A program made the translations under genes and the position numbers. A DNA stretch of 64,000 nucleotides from CAVWGP01 sp963754645 (GTDB lineage Bacteria; Pseudomonadota; Alphaproteobacteria; Bin65). The stretch's first letter is position 1. The number at the start of each line of letters is the position of its first letter. Positions 32,939 to 41,619 of the stretch are shown here, in pieces. The stretch spans positions 372,001 through 436,000 of the forward strand of contig CAVWGP010000001.1 in NCBI GenBank assembly GCA_963754645.1, written 5' to 3'. The notes below the pieces were generated by a model that saw only the letters and a program-made list of their open reading frames with translations, was not told the origin of the DNA and made no database searches.

Positions 32939-34363
32939 TCAGGCGGCGAGCCGCTTGGCGCCGACCCAGGTCGCATGGAACCCGTTGGGCACGCGCGCCG
33001 GCATGACGACACGCGCGACCGGCCCGGCGCCGAGGCGCTGGGCGTCGAATATCTGGATCTCGGAGCGCTGCTCGTTGGCGTTCCACACGAAGCTGACGAG
33101 ATAGCCGTCGTCCTCGGATTTCGCGTTGTCGCGCGCGGCGAAAGGCGCCTCGCTGTACCAGCAATCCGGGCCTTCGCTGAACGATGTATAGCCGCCGGTC
33201 GCGAGATCGCACTTGACCAGACCGGTGAAGCGCGGCACGCCCACCGGCCAGCGCGCCATCATCAGGCTGTAGCAATAGCGGTTCTTGACGCCTTGCCAGG
33301 CCGAATTGATCGACGGGAATTCGGCGTTCAGCGTGTCCTCGACCGGGCCTTCCTTGACCGCGCCGGTCTTGAGGTTGAAGCGCCAGCGATAGAGAACAGC
33401 GTCCATCATCAGATGCGCGATCATCTTGGCGAAGCGCTCGGGATCGGGCTCGCCATTGGCCTTGCGCGGCGTGACGTAGCGGCAACCGGTCATCACCACG
33501 TCGTCGCCCTCCTCCCAGGCATTGACGACGTGATAGACGAAGCACGGTTCGGCCTCGAACCAGCGGATTTCGGAGCCTTGGCCGTAGCGCGGAATGACGC
33601 CGAAGCGCGCCGGGATCTCGGGATGGAATTTGAGCTTGTGGCGGCCAGAGCGGAACGCCTCCATGTCGTAGAACAGCGGCAGGTCGTGCAAAATCGAATA
33701 GTTTTGCGTGATCGCCATGTCGTGCGGCAGGCGCGGGCCGGGCAGCTCGACCGGCGTCCAATGCCTGACCCGCCGATCCGGCCCGGCGACGCCGTAGCTC
33801 ATGTAAGGCGCGGCCTTGGTGTAATCGAAGAACAGGAACTCGTCGGTTTTCTCGTCGACTTTCGAATGCGCCGAAACATGGCACTTGAGCGTGCCGCCGA
33901 AATCTTCCTTGCGCTCGGTTTCGAGCGTGCGCGGATCGACCGAATAGACGTCGCCGGCGAGATACCACATCGTCAGCAGCTTGCCGGCGTGAAACTTCAC
34001 GTCGGTGTTCGAGGTGTCTTTCATCGGCATGTCGGGCCGGTCGGCGCGCGCCGGCTCCATGATGCCGCCCCACAGCGCGCGGCCGGCCGCGTCCTCCTCG
34101 CGGAAGCCTTCGGTCCGCACCCAGCGATTGCGGTAGACGACCTTGCCGTTCCCGAACCGCGCGGCATGCAGCATGCCGTCGCCGTCGAACCAGTGATAGC
34201 GGCCGGGATGGGCGAAGTGCCGGTTGGTGCCGTTGCGCACATAGAGGCCGTTGAGATCGCGCGGGATCTCGCCGATGACCTTGAGATCGGTCAGAACGAC
34301 TTCGCGATCGACCGGCGCGAAATTGCCCGCGAGCAGCGGATGCGGGGGACTCATGACGTTCAT
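32939..34363 (-). CDS. Carotenoid cleavage oxygenase family protein
   Basis: Start at 34363 (MNVMSPPHPLLAGNFAPV) gives 474 residues; a longer frame to 34450 overlaps the next gene. The four iron-binding His regions of the RPE65/CCO family are visible: SAHSKVD, the LHDLPLFYD block, YHVVNAWEEGDD and the final GFHATW. NGLYVRNGTNRHF at the N-terminus is the classic family start. Members cleave carotenoids, stilbenes or lignin-derived phenolics (lignostilbene dioxygenase), and the catabolic setting favours the latter as inference. It overlaps nothing and is 4 bp downstream of the nitronate monooxygenase. Confidence 0.9.
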   Translation of the reverse strand: MNVMSPPHPLLAGNFAPVDREVVLTDLKVIGEIPRDLNGLYVRNGTNRHFAHPGRYHWFDGDGMLHAARFGNGKVVYRNRWVRTEGFREEDAAGRALWGGIMEPARADRPDMPMKDTSNTDVKFHAGKLLTMWYLAGDVYSVDPRTLETERKEDFGGTLKCHVSAHSKVDEKTDEFLFFDYTKAAPYMSYGVAGPDRRVRHWTPVELPGPRLPHDMAITQNYSILHDLPLFYDMEAFRSGRHKLKFHPEIPARFGVIPRYGQGSEIRWFEAEPCFVYHVVNAWEEGDDVVMTGCRYVTPRKANGEPDPERFAKMIAHLMMDAVLYRWRFNLKTGAVKEGPVEDTLNAEFPSINSAWQGVKNRYCYSLMMARWPVGVPRFTGLVKCDLATGGYTSFSEGPDCWYSEAPFAARDNAKSEDDGYLVSFVWNANEQRSEIQIFDAQRLGAGPVARVVMPARVPNGFHATWVGAKRLAA

Positions 34364-34367
34364 GAAG

Positions 34368-35360
34368 CTAGGCCTCCCAAAACTTGGCGGCACTCCCCGC
34401 CCTATCGGCCCACGGATTGGGCCGGCGCGACGCGGCAACGGCCGCCGCATATTCGCGTTTCAACGTTTCGACGATCGCGCCGGCGGGCTCGACCGCCGTG
34501 ACCGCGCCGACGCCCTGGCCGGCCGACCAGATGTGCTTCCACGCCTTGGCATCATCGTGCGGATCGCTGTGAAAGTCGATCTTCTTGGGTTGCAGATTTT
34601 TCAGGTCGTAGCCCGCCTTGAGCAGGCTTTCGGCCATGAAGTTGGCGTTCACGCCGGTCACGGAATTCGTCAGCACGATGTCCCCGGCGCCGTTGCGGAT
34701 CAGCATCGCCTTGTGGTCGTCCGACGCCAGGCTTTCGCGCGCGGCGATGAAGCGTGTGCCGATATAGGCGAGATCGGCGCCCAGCACTTGCGCCGCGTGG
34801 ATCGCGCGCCCGCTGGAGATCGCGCCGGCCAGCACGATGGTCCCCGGCCAGAAGGCGCGCACTTCGGGAACGAACGCGAAGGCGGCCAGCGGGCCGACAT
34901 GGCCGCCGGCGCCGGCCGCGACCAGGATAAGCCCATCCACGCCCGCCTCCGCCGCCTTGCGGGCGAATTTGACGTTGGCGACATCGGCAAACACGCGGCC
35001 GCCGTAAGAGTGAACGGCTTCGACGACGTTGCGCGGGCTGCCCAGCGCCGTGATGACCAAAGGCGGCCGGTAACGCTTGACCAATTCAAGTTCGGCGCCC
35101 AGCCGCGGATAGGTCGAATGCACGATCATGTTGAGCGCGAAGGGTGCTGCGCCCGGCGCTCCGGCAAGCTCGCCGGCGATCCGCTTGAGCCAGGCCTCGA
35201 GATCGTCGATGCCGCGCGCGTTCGGCGCGGGGAACGAGCCGATGACGCCGGCCTTGCAGCAGGCCAACACCAGGTCGGGCCCGGACACGAGAAACATCGG
35301 CGCGGCGATCGCCGGCAGGGCGAGGCGCGCGATCCATTCGGGCGGCAAGTTAGGGCTCAT
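34368..35360 (-). CDS. Nitronate monooxygenase family FMN protein
   Basis: Start at 35360 (MSPNLPPEWIARLALP) gives 330 residues. The FMN-binding TIM barrel is recognised by PAIAAPMFLVSGPDLVLACC, the VAAGAGGHVGPLAAF block with the catalytic His, AGAISSGRAIHAAQVLGAD and YIGTRFIAARES. Members oxidise alkyl nitronates, but many are enoyl reductase-like or of unknown role. It is co-oriented with the carotenoid oxygenase and is probably in the same transcript. A long repeat-rich spacer separates it from the upstream SDR gene. Confidence 0.88.
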   Translation of the reverse strand: MSPNLPPEWIARLALPAIAAPMFLVSGPDLVLACCKAGVIGSFPAPNARGIDDLEAWLKRIAGELAGAPGAAPFALNMIVHSTYPRLGAELELVKRYRPPLVITALGSPRNVVEAVHSYGGRVFADVANVKFARKAAEAGVDGLILVAAGAGGHVGPLAAFAFVPEVRAFWPGTIVLAGAISSGRAIHAAQVLGADLAYIGTRFIAARESLASDDHKAMLIRNGAGDIVLTNSVTGVNANFMAESLLKAGYDLKNLQPKKIDFHSDPHDDAKAWKHIWSAGQGVGAVTAVEPAGAIVETLKREYAAAVAASRRPNPWADRAGSAAKFWEA

Positions 35361-35423
35361 GCGAAAACCAGGATAGCGTCCCCGAACCGGCGATGTCACC
35401 CATCCGCCGCGCGTCAAAGACGA

Positions 35424-35455
35424 TCAAGATGCTCAAGCGCCAATGAGCATCTTGA
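35424..35455. repeat. Inverted repeat of the AGATGCTCA family
   Basis: TCAAGATGCTCA (35424-35435) and TGAGCATCTTGA (35444-35455) form a perfect 12-bp stem with an 8-nt loop. The core is the same as that of the inverted repeat at 12384-12439. Confidence 0.75.
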
Positions 35456-35567
35456 GCACCCTGGGGATATTATGGAGATTCTTTGCTGACGTGACCACCA
35501 AACCTATAAGGTCGCTGTCATGAATCCACAAACTCTTGGGAAAATTTCATCTTTCAGTGCATAAACA

Positions 35568-35609
35568 TGAGCATCTTGAGCAGCTTCTGAAATCATTGGG
35601 TTTTTTCTG
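35568..35609 (+). repeat. Single arm plus tail of the AGATGCTCA repeat family
   Basis: TGAGCATCTTGAGC is followed by AATCATTGGGTTTTTTCTGC, which matches AATCGTTGGATTTTTTCCGC at about 12440-12459 in 17 of 20 positions. In both places the tail ends shortly before the stop codon of a minus-strand gene. Confidence 0.65.
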
Positions 35610-35661
35610 CCCCGCTCTAAGGGCACAGCCCTGTTTTGGCTAGCATGAAAGTCGATTCACC

Positions 35662-36444
35662 CTAGAACAGCGGCCCGCGATTGACCATCCCGCCATCCGT
35701 GGTGATGACGGTCCCCGAAGTATAGGCGGAGCGGTCGGAAATCAGGAACGCGATCGACCAGGCGCATTCCTCCGGCGTTTGGGCCCGGCCGAATGCGAAG
35801 GGCGACAGGAATTCATTGTAACGGCCCTCGTCGTTGAAACGGTCGCGCGCGGTTTTTTTCATCATCCGCACCAGCCGCTCGGTCGCGACCGGACCGGGGT
35901 TGAGCGCCAGCACGCGGACGCTGTCGTCGGCGCTGCCGCCGCCGAGCGCGCGGGTGAAGGCCATGAGCGCCGCGTTGCCGGTGGAGCCGGCGATGTAGTT
36001 GGCGCGCGGGATTTCGCCGCCATTGCCGATGACGTTGAGGATCACGCCGCCGCGCCGTTTTTTCATCAGCGGATAGAACTGCCGGCACATGTTGATGTAG
36101 CCGAATACTTTGATGTCCCAGGCTTTGCGCCACGTCGCCTCGTCGATATCGGCGAGCGTGCCGTTGGGGATGCCGCCGGCATTGTTGATGACGACGTTGG
36201 CATCAGCGCATTCGCGGGCGAGCGTGGCGTGGCTTTCGCTGGCCGCCATGTCGAGCGCGAAGCTGCGGACGGTGACTTTGTGCTTGGCAAGGATGCCGGC
36301 TTGCACCGCGTCGAGGTCCTGGGCGGTGCGCGCGACGAGATAGAGATCGCAGCCCTCCTCCGCCAGGCACTGCGCCGTGGCGCGCCCGATGCCTTGCGAC
36401 GCGCCGGTAATGAGCACTTTCCTGCCCTTCAGTCCGAGATCCAC
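35662..36444 (-). CDS. SDR-family protein with altered catalytic residues
   Basis: A 260-residue short-chain dehydrogenase/reductase. The cofactor motif TGASQGIGRA is at residues 13-22 and VINNAGG at 85-91. The Tyr of the YxxxK motif is Tyr150, but the Lys position is Ser154 (NYIAGSTGNAAL), and the preceding catalytic Ser is not evident (NVIGNGGEIPRANY). The end TSGTVITTDGGMVNR is the normal SDR C-terminus. It may be a divergent active subfamily or a non-catalytic SDR. It is divergent from the second hyuA, with 143 bp between the starts. Confidence 0.88.
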   Translation of the reverse strand: MDLGLKGRKVLITGASQGIGRATAQCLAEEGCDLYLVARTAQDLDAVQAGILAKHKVTVRSFALDMAASESHATLARECADANVVINNAGGIPNGTLADIDEATWRKAWDIKVFGYINMCRQFYPLMKKRRGGVILNVIGNGGEIPRANYIAGSTGNAALMAFTRALGGGSADDSVRVLALNPGPVATERLVRMMKKTARDRFNDEGRYNEFLSPFAFGRAQTPEECAWSIAFLISDRSAYTSGTVITTDGGMVNRGPLF

Positions 36445-36587
36445 TGCTTCCTCCGGTTTGAACGGTTCCGCCCAACTCTATTCCGAATGGCGGCGGCGGG
36501 ACTAGGCACGGCGCGGATCGGTTTTGACCTGACTGAGTGGCCGTACTAACAATCGGCTGGAATCAGGCGGGAACGGCAAACTCGGCG

Positions 36588-38693
36588 ATGGCCTATCGAA
36601 TCGGCATCGATGTCGGCGGCACGTTTACGGATTTCGTGCTGATGAGCGGGGCCGGCACAAGCCGGGCCGGCAAGAGCCGGATCGCCAAGGTTCTATCGAC
36701 GCCGGACGATCCTTCGCTCGCCGTTATCGCCGGCCTCGAGGAACTGGCCGCGGCGGAAGGCCTGAAACCGGCGGACTTCTTCCGCGCCGTCGACATCATC
36801 GTCCATGGCACGACCGTAACGACGAATGCGATCCTGACCGGCCGCTGGTGCAAAACCGGCCTGGTGACGACGCGCGGCTTCCGCGACGCGCTGGAGATGC
36901 GCCGCGGCATCCGCGAAGTGCAATACGACAATAAATTCAAGGCGCCGGTGCCGATCGTGCCGCGGCACCGCCGCTTGCCGGTGAGCGAGCGCGTCGATCA
37001 CGCGGGCGCCGTCGTCGCGACGATCGATCTCGCCGACATCGACAAGGCGGCCGACGAGTTCCGGCGCGACGGCGTCGAGGCGGTGGCCGTGTGCTTCATG
37101 CACGCCTACGCCAACGACGCCCATGAGCGCCGGGCGGCGGAGCGGCTGCGCCAGCTGATGCCCGGCGCCTATCTCTCGGTGTCGAGCGAAATCCTGCCGC
37201 AGGTGCGCTTCTACGAACGCACCAGCACGACCGTGCTCAATGCCGCGGTCGGGCCGCTGCTCGGGCGCTATCTCGAAAACCTGCTCCGCCGTTTGGCCGA
37301 GGTGAAATTCGGCGGCGTCCTTCTTGTCATGCAGTCCAACGGCGGCGTCACCGCGCCCAAGGTCGCGATTGCGCGCGCGGCGACGACGCTGCTCTCCGGC
37401 CCGGCGGCCGGCCCGCTCGCCGGCCTGGCGCTGATGGCGCCGCACGGCGAGGACAAGTGCATCGCGATCGACATGGGCGGCACCAGCTTCGAAGCTTCGC
37501 TGTGCCGCGGCGGCGCGCCGGGCGTTACGACGAATGCGACCGTCAATCGCTTCGCCCTGGCGCTGCCGACCATGGACATCAAGACGATCGGCGCCGGCGG
37601 CGGTTCGATCGCTTGGCTCGACGAGGGCGGGTTGTTGCGCATGGGGCCGATGAGCGCCGGCGCCAAGCCCGGCCCGGTCTGCTACGGGCTGGGCGGCACC
37701 GAGCCGACCTGCAGCGACGCCAATCTCGTGCTCGGCTATCTCGCCGCCGATTTTTTTGCCGGCGGCCGCATCCGCCTCGATGCCGCCGCGGCCCATGCCG
37801 CGATCCGCGACAAGATCGCCACGCGCCTCGGCCTCGGCCCGGTCGAAGCGGCGGCCGGCATGTATCGCGTGATGAACGTCAACATGGCCTCGGCGATCCG
37901 CGAGATTTCGGTGCAGCGCGGCCACGATCCGCGCGATTTTCCGCTCATCAGCGCCGGCGGCGCGGCTTCGATCCACGCCGCCTATATCGCGCGCGAGCTC
38001 GGCATTTCGCGCATCCTGGTGCCGCGCGACGCCTCGGTGTTTTGCGCCGCCGGCATGCTGCGCACCGATTTGAAGCACGATTACGTGCGCTCCTATGCGA
38101 CGGCGTTCGACGCCGACGGCGTGGATGGCGATCGCTTCCGCGCGCTGATCCGCGACATGACGGACGAAGGCCGCCGCACGCTGACCGGCGAAGGCATCGC
38201 GCCGGCAAAGCAGCGCTTTCGCGTCGATCTCGATTTGCGCTATCGCGGCCAATATCACGAAGTGCGGATCGAAGACGTGCCGGAGAGCGAGATTGCGGCG
38301 CTCGACTTCGCCGCGATGAGCGCGCGCTTCCATCGCGCCCATGACCGGCTCTACGGCTATTCGCTCGCCGAGAGCGGCACGCCGATCGAACTCGTCAATC
38401 TGCGACTGACGGCGATCGGCGTCACCGAGAAGCCGGAAATTTCCGAGGAACCGCGCCACGGCGCCGATCCGGGCGCGGCGCTCAAGGGCCGGCGCCAAGC
38501 CTATCTGCCCGACGAACGCCGTTTTGCGGACGTCTCCGTTTATGACGGCGACGAGCTGCGCCACGGCCACGCCATGGCCGGCCCCGCCCTGGTCGAAACG
38601 GCGGTGACGACGATCTTCGTGCCGCCGTCCTACGATCTCGCCGTCGACAAGCTCGGCACCTGCGTTCTGACCGAAAGGCGAGGCGGACCATGA
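36588..38693 (+). CDS. hyuA: Hydantoinase/oxoprolinase family subunit A (second copy)
   Basis: Start at 36588 (MAYRIGIDVGGTFTDF) gives 701 residues; the longer frame to 36537 is not supported by the family. It has GIDVGGTFTDF, VHGTTVTTNAIL, IDMGGTSFEASL (the usual TD after GGTS is FE here), IGAGGGSIAWL and SAGGAASIHAAYIA. It lacks the coiled-coil extension of the first copy. Its stop overlaps hyuB by 4 bp. Together they form an ATP-dependent cyclic-amide-opening enzyme or a related carboxylase-type activator. Confidence 0.92.
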   Translation: MAYRIGIDVGGTFTDFVLMSGAGTSRAGKSRIAKVLSTPDDPSLAVIAGLEELAAAEGLKPADFFRAVDIIVHGTTVTTNAILTGRWCKTGLVTTRGFRDALEMRRGIREVQYDNKFKAPVPIVPRHRRLPVSERVDHAGAVVATIDLADIDKAADEFRRDGVEAVAVCFMHAYANDAHERRAAERLRQLMPGAYLSVSSEILPQVRFYERTSTTVLNAAVGPLLGRYLENLLRRLAEVKFGGVLLVMQSNGGVTAPKVAIARAATTLLSGPAAGPLAGLALMAPHGEDKCIAIDMGGTSFEASLCRGGAPGVTTNATVNRFALALPTMDIKTIGAGGGSIAWLDEGGLLRMGPMSAGAKPGPVCYGLGGTEPTCSDANLVLGYLAADFFAGGRIRLDAAAAHAAIRDKIATRLGLGPVEAAAGMYRVMNVNMASAIREISVQRGHDPRDFPLISAGGAASIHAAYIARELGISRILVPRDASVFCAAGMLRTDLKHDYVRSYATAFDADGVDGDRFRALIRDMTDEGRRTLTGEGIAPAKQRFRVDLDLRYRGQYHEVRIEDVPESEIAALDFAAMSARFHRAHDRLYGYSLAESGTPIELVNLRLTAIGVTEKPEISEEPRHGADPGAALKGRRQAYLPDERRFADVSVYDGDELRHGHAMAGPALVETAVTTIFVPPSYDLAVDKLGTCVLTERRGGP

Positions 38694-40435
38694 GCGTCGC
38701 GATCGATCCGATCCTCGCCTCCGTTCTCCAGCGGCGGTTCAAATCCATCACCGAGGAAATGGGCCTGACCTTGCTGCGCACGACGCGCTCGCCGATTCTC
38801 AACGAGGCGCGCGATTTCGTCACCGGCCTTTATGATTCCGACGGCCAGATGCTGGAGCAGACCGAATATATTCCCGTCTTGGCTTTTGCGCTGCAGCCGG
38901 TGTGCGAGGAAATCATCCGCGCTTTCGCCGGCGACATTCATCCGGGCGACGTGTTCCTGCACAACGACGTGTTCTCGGGCGGCAACCAGAACAACGACGT
39001 GGCCGTGTTCCGGCCGATCTTTCACGGCGAAACCCTCGTCGCCTGGGCGGCGTGCAAGGGCCATCAGGCGGATATCGGCGGCGCGGTCGCCGGCGGCTAC
39101 AACCCCGAGGCGCGCGAGGTGTGGCAGGAGGCGCTGCGCATCCCGGCGATCAAAATCTATGAGCGCGGCGCGCTGCGCAAGGACGTGTGGCGCATGATCT
39201 TCGCCAATATCCGCTACCCGATCGTCGAGGAGGACATCCGCGCGCAGATCGGCGGCACGGTGATGGGCGAGCGCGGCATCAAGGAAATCGTCGCGCGATA
39301 CGGGATCGAGGCCTTCCTCGCCCACAAGCAATTCCTGTTCGACAGCACCGAGGCGATGGTCGCGAAGGAAATCGCGGCGATCCCGAAGGGCACCTATCGC
39401 GGCGAAAGCACGGCGTTCTACGACGGCATTCGCCCGGGCAGCACGATGCCGATCAAGCTGGCGGTCACGGCCGATGGCGAGGCGATCACCTTCGATTTCA
39501 CCGGCTCGGCGCCGCAGACGCCGGGCTTCGTCAACGCGCCCTACTCCGCCACGGCCTCGGCGCTGACGCTCACTTTCCTGATGCTCATCAATCCCGATAT
39601 TCCGCACAATGCCGGCATCCGGCGCCGCATCCGCATCGTCAATCCCGAGGGCTCCTTCCTCAACGCCAAATTCCCGGCGGCGACGACCTTCGGCAATTCG
39701 ATCACCGGGCCGACTTCGGATGCGATATTCCGCGCCTTCGCGCAATGCCTACCCAAGATGGTGTCCGCCGGCTGGAACCGCATGTTCTCGGTTGCCGTCA
39801 CCGGCCGCGATCCGCGCAGGGCGCGGCCCTATGTCGATATCCTGTTCCTGTCGCAAAAGGGCGGCTCCGGCGCAACCCACGGCGCCGACGGCTACGATCA
39901 TATCGGGCTGATCAATTGCGCCGGCGGCCTGCTCGCCCAGGACTACGAAATGTTCGAAATTCAAGACCCGCATTTCCTCATCAAGCACGAATATCTCGCC
40001 GATTCCGCCGGACCCGGCCAATGGCGCGGCGGCGTTGGCATCGAAACCGAATTCCGCATCGACGGCGAAAACGTGACCGCCATCGCGTTCGGCGACGGCG
40101 TCGAGGAAGAGGCGCGCGCTTTCGGCTTGTTCGGCGGCAAGCCGGGGCGGGTCAACGAGGCCTCGTTCCATCTGCCCGACGGATCGACGCGCACGCCGAA
40201 GACCAAGGAAATCCTGCGCGACATTCCCAGCGGCGCGATGTTCCGGCAGATTGCCGGCGGCGGCGGCGGCTATGGCGATCCGAAATTGCGCCCCGCCGCC
40301 AAGGTCGCGGCCGAAGTGCGCGACGGCTTCATTTCCGCCGCGGCGGCGCGGGCGGATTACGGCGTCGCCGTCGATCCCAAAACATACGCCGTCGACGAAG
40401 CCGCGACGGCGGCGCTGCGCGGAGGCAAGCCATGA
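38690..40435 (+). CDS. hyuB: Hydantoinase/oxoprolinase family subunit B (second copy)
   Basis: A 581-residue HyuB beginning MSVAIDPILASVLQRRFKSI, starting in the hyuA stop (ATGA). Conserved blocks are TRSPILNEARDF, GDVFLHNDVFSGGNQNND, CKGHQADIGGAV, FDFTGSAPQTPGFVN, GPGQWRGGVGIETEF and IAGGGGGYGDPKLRPA. The next gene again overlaps by 4 bp, so the VOC protein is part of the same unit. Substrate unknown. Confidence 0.92.
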   Translation: MSVAIDPILASVLQRRFKSITEEMGLTLLRTTRSPILNEARDFVTGLYDSDGQMLEQTEYIPVLAFALQPVCEEIIRAFAGDIHPGDVFLHNDVFSGGNQNNDVAVFRPIFHGETLVAWAACKGHQADIGGAVAGGYNPEAREVWQEALRIPAIKIYERGALRKDVWRMIFANIRYPIVEEDIRAQIGGTVMGERGIKEIVARYGIEAFLAHKQFLFDSTEAMVAKEIAAIPKGTYRGESTAFYDGIRPGSTMPIKLAVTADGEAITFDFTGSAPQTPGFVNAPYSATASALTLTFLMLINPDIPHNAGIRRRIRIVNPEGSFLNAKFPAATTFGNSITGPTSDAIFRAFAQCLPKMVSAGWNRMFSVAVTGRDPRRARPYVDILFLSQKGGSGATHGADGYDHIGLINCAGGLLAQDYEMFEIQDPHFLIKHEYLADSAGPGQWRGGVGIETEFRIDGENVTAIAFGDGVEEEARAFGLFGGKPGRVNEASFHLPDGSTRTPKTKEILRDIPSGAMFRQIAGGGGGYGDPKLRPAAKVAAEVRDGFISAAAARADYGVAVDPKTYAVDEAATAALRGGKP

Positions 40436-40836
40436 CCAAGCCCACGATCGACCATATCGGCATCATCGTCGCCGATCTCGACCAAGCGGTGGCACAGATG
40501 CGCCCACTGTTCGGCGTGCCCAAGATGACCAAGGACATGCCCGATGTCGGCCTGCGCATCGCCGAGTTCGACACGGCGAACGTGACGATCGAGCTGCTGC
40601 AATACACCGGAAAGAACGACGCCTTCGCGCGCCGCGTGATGGGCAACAGGCTCGGCCTCAATCATATCTCGGCCCGCGTCGACGACGTGAACCGCAGCGT
40701 TGCGCAATTGCGCGCCGAGGGCTTTCGCCTTATGGACGGGTTTCCGCGCCAAGGCGCGCACGGGCAGGTCGCCTATTTCGAGCCCGACGCTGTGACGGGC
40801 CTTCTGTTCGAAGTCTGCCGGCCCGACGCGCCCTAA
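40432..40836 (+). CDS. VOC-family protein resembling methylmalonyl-CoA epimerase
   Basis: A 134-residue single-domain glyoxalase/VOC fold protein. TIDHIGIIVADLDQAVAQMR with His8, LGLNHISARVDDVNRSVAQL with a second His, and the Glu in GLLFEVCRPD match the metal-binding pattern of methylmalonyl-CoA epimerase-type proteins. Such enzymes interconvert (2R)- and (2S)-methylmalonyl-CoA. The split mutase at 42856-44939, encoded only 2 kb away, makes an epimerase role attractive, but its ATGA coupling to hyuB points to the HyuAB substrate. Both are inference. Confidence 0.83.
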   Translation: MTKPTIDHIGIIVADLDQAVAQMRPLFGVPKMTKDMPDVGLRIAEFDTANVTIELLQYTGKNDAFARRVMGNRLGLNHISARVDDVNRSVAQLRAEGFRLMDGFPRQGAHGQVAYFEPDAVTGLLFEVCRPDAP

Positions 40837-40851
40837 CCGAATCGAGAAAAC

Positions 40852-41619
40852 ATGGCCGACCGCATCCAGCTCGCCATCGACGGACCCGTCGCGACCGTCA
40901 CGCTGAACAATCCGGCGAAGCGCAACAGCTTCGATCTCGCGATGGGCGAGCAATTGACGGCGGCGGCGCGCGGCCTCGCCAAGCGCGGCGATATCGGCGT
41001 CGTCGTGCTGCGCGGCGCCGGCAACGAAGCGTTTTCGGGCGGCGCCGATTTCGACGCGCTCACCGCCGAGGCCGATATCGCCAAATCCTTCGCCGCGGTC
41101 GAACACGCCTTCGACGCAGCGGTCAACGCGATTGCCGAGATCGAGGTGCCGATCATCGCCGCGATCCGGGGCGCGTGCTTCGGCGGCGCGGTGCAGCTCA
41201 TGCTCACGGCCGATATCCGCATCGCCAGCGCCGAGGCGCGGTTCTGCGTCCCGGCCGCCGCGATCGGCATCGTCTATCCGCTGGAGGCGGTCGAGAAGAT
41301 CGTGCGCCTGGCCGGCACCGGGGCCGCGAGCCACGTGCTGATCGGCGCCGAGCCGTTCGACGCGGCGGAAGCCAAGGCGCGCCGCCTGATCGAGGAAATC
41401 GTGCCGACCGGCGCGCTCGACGAGCGCGTCAAGGCCTTGTGCGGCAAGATCGCGACCTATCCGCGCCCCACGCTCATCGCCTACAAGAAGCTGATCCGCG
41501 GTTTTGCCGCCCGCGCGCCGCACAGCGAGCTCGTGGCCGTCCAGGATCGCGCCCACGCCACCGGCGCGCATATCGAACGCCTGCGGGCGATCGCGGCGCG
41601 GCGGCGCGAGAAGCGTTAG
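40852..41619 (+). CDS. Enoyl-CoA hydratase/isomerase family protein
   Basis: A 255-residue crotonase-fold protein, 15 bp after the VOC gene. The substrate pocket and oxyanion hole are seen in LRGAGNEAFSGGADFDAL and AIRGACFGGAVQLMLTADI. The usual hydratase Glu in the PE(V/I)xLG block is Ala here (CVPAAAIGIVYPLEAVEKI), so it may be an isomerase, hydrolase or other crotonase rather than a hydratase. It ends the plus-strand unit and converges on the CoA-transferase gene with a 4-bp overlap. Confidence 0.88.
   Translation: MADRIQLAIDGPVATVTLNNPAKRNSFDLAMGEQLTAAARGLAKRGDIGVVVLRGAGNEAFSGGADFDALTAEADIAKSFAAVEHAFDAAVNAIAEIEVPIIAAIRGACFGGAVQLMLTADIRIASAEARFCVPAAAIGIVYPLEAVEKIVRLAGTGAASHVLIGAEPFDAAEAKARRLIEEIVPTGALDERVKALCGKIATYPRPTLIAYKKLIRGFAARAPHSELVAVQDRAHATGAHIERLRAIAARRREKR

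Larger units (their letters stand above)
35361..35661. other. 301-bp AT-richer spacer carrying AGATGCTCA-family repeats
   Basis: Between the nitronate monooxygenase and the SDR. It holds a perfect inverted repeat (35424-35455) and a further arm of the same family at 35568-35609. Its base composition is clearly less GC-rich than the flanking genes. No coding frame of interest was found. Confidence 0.6.
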
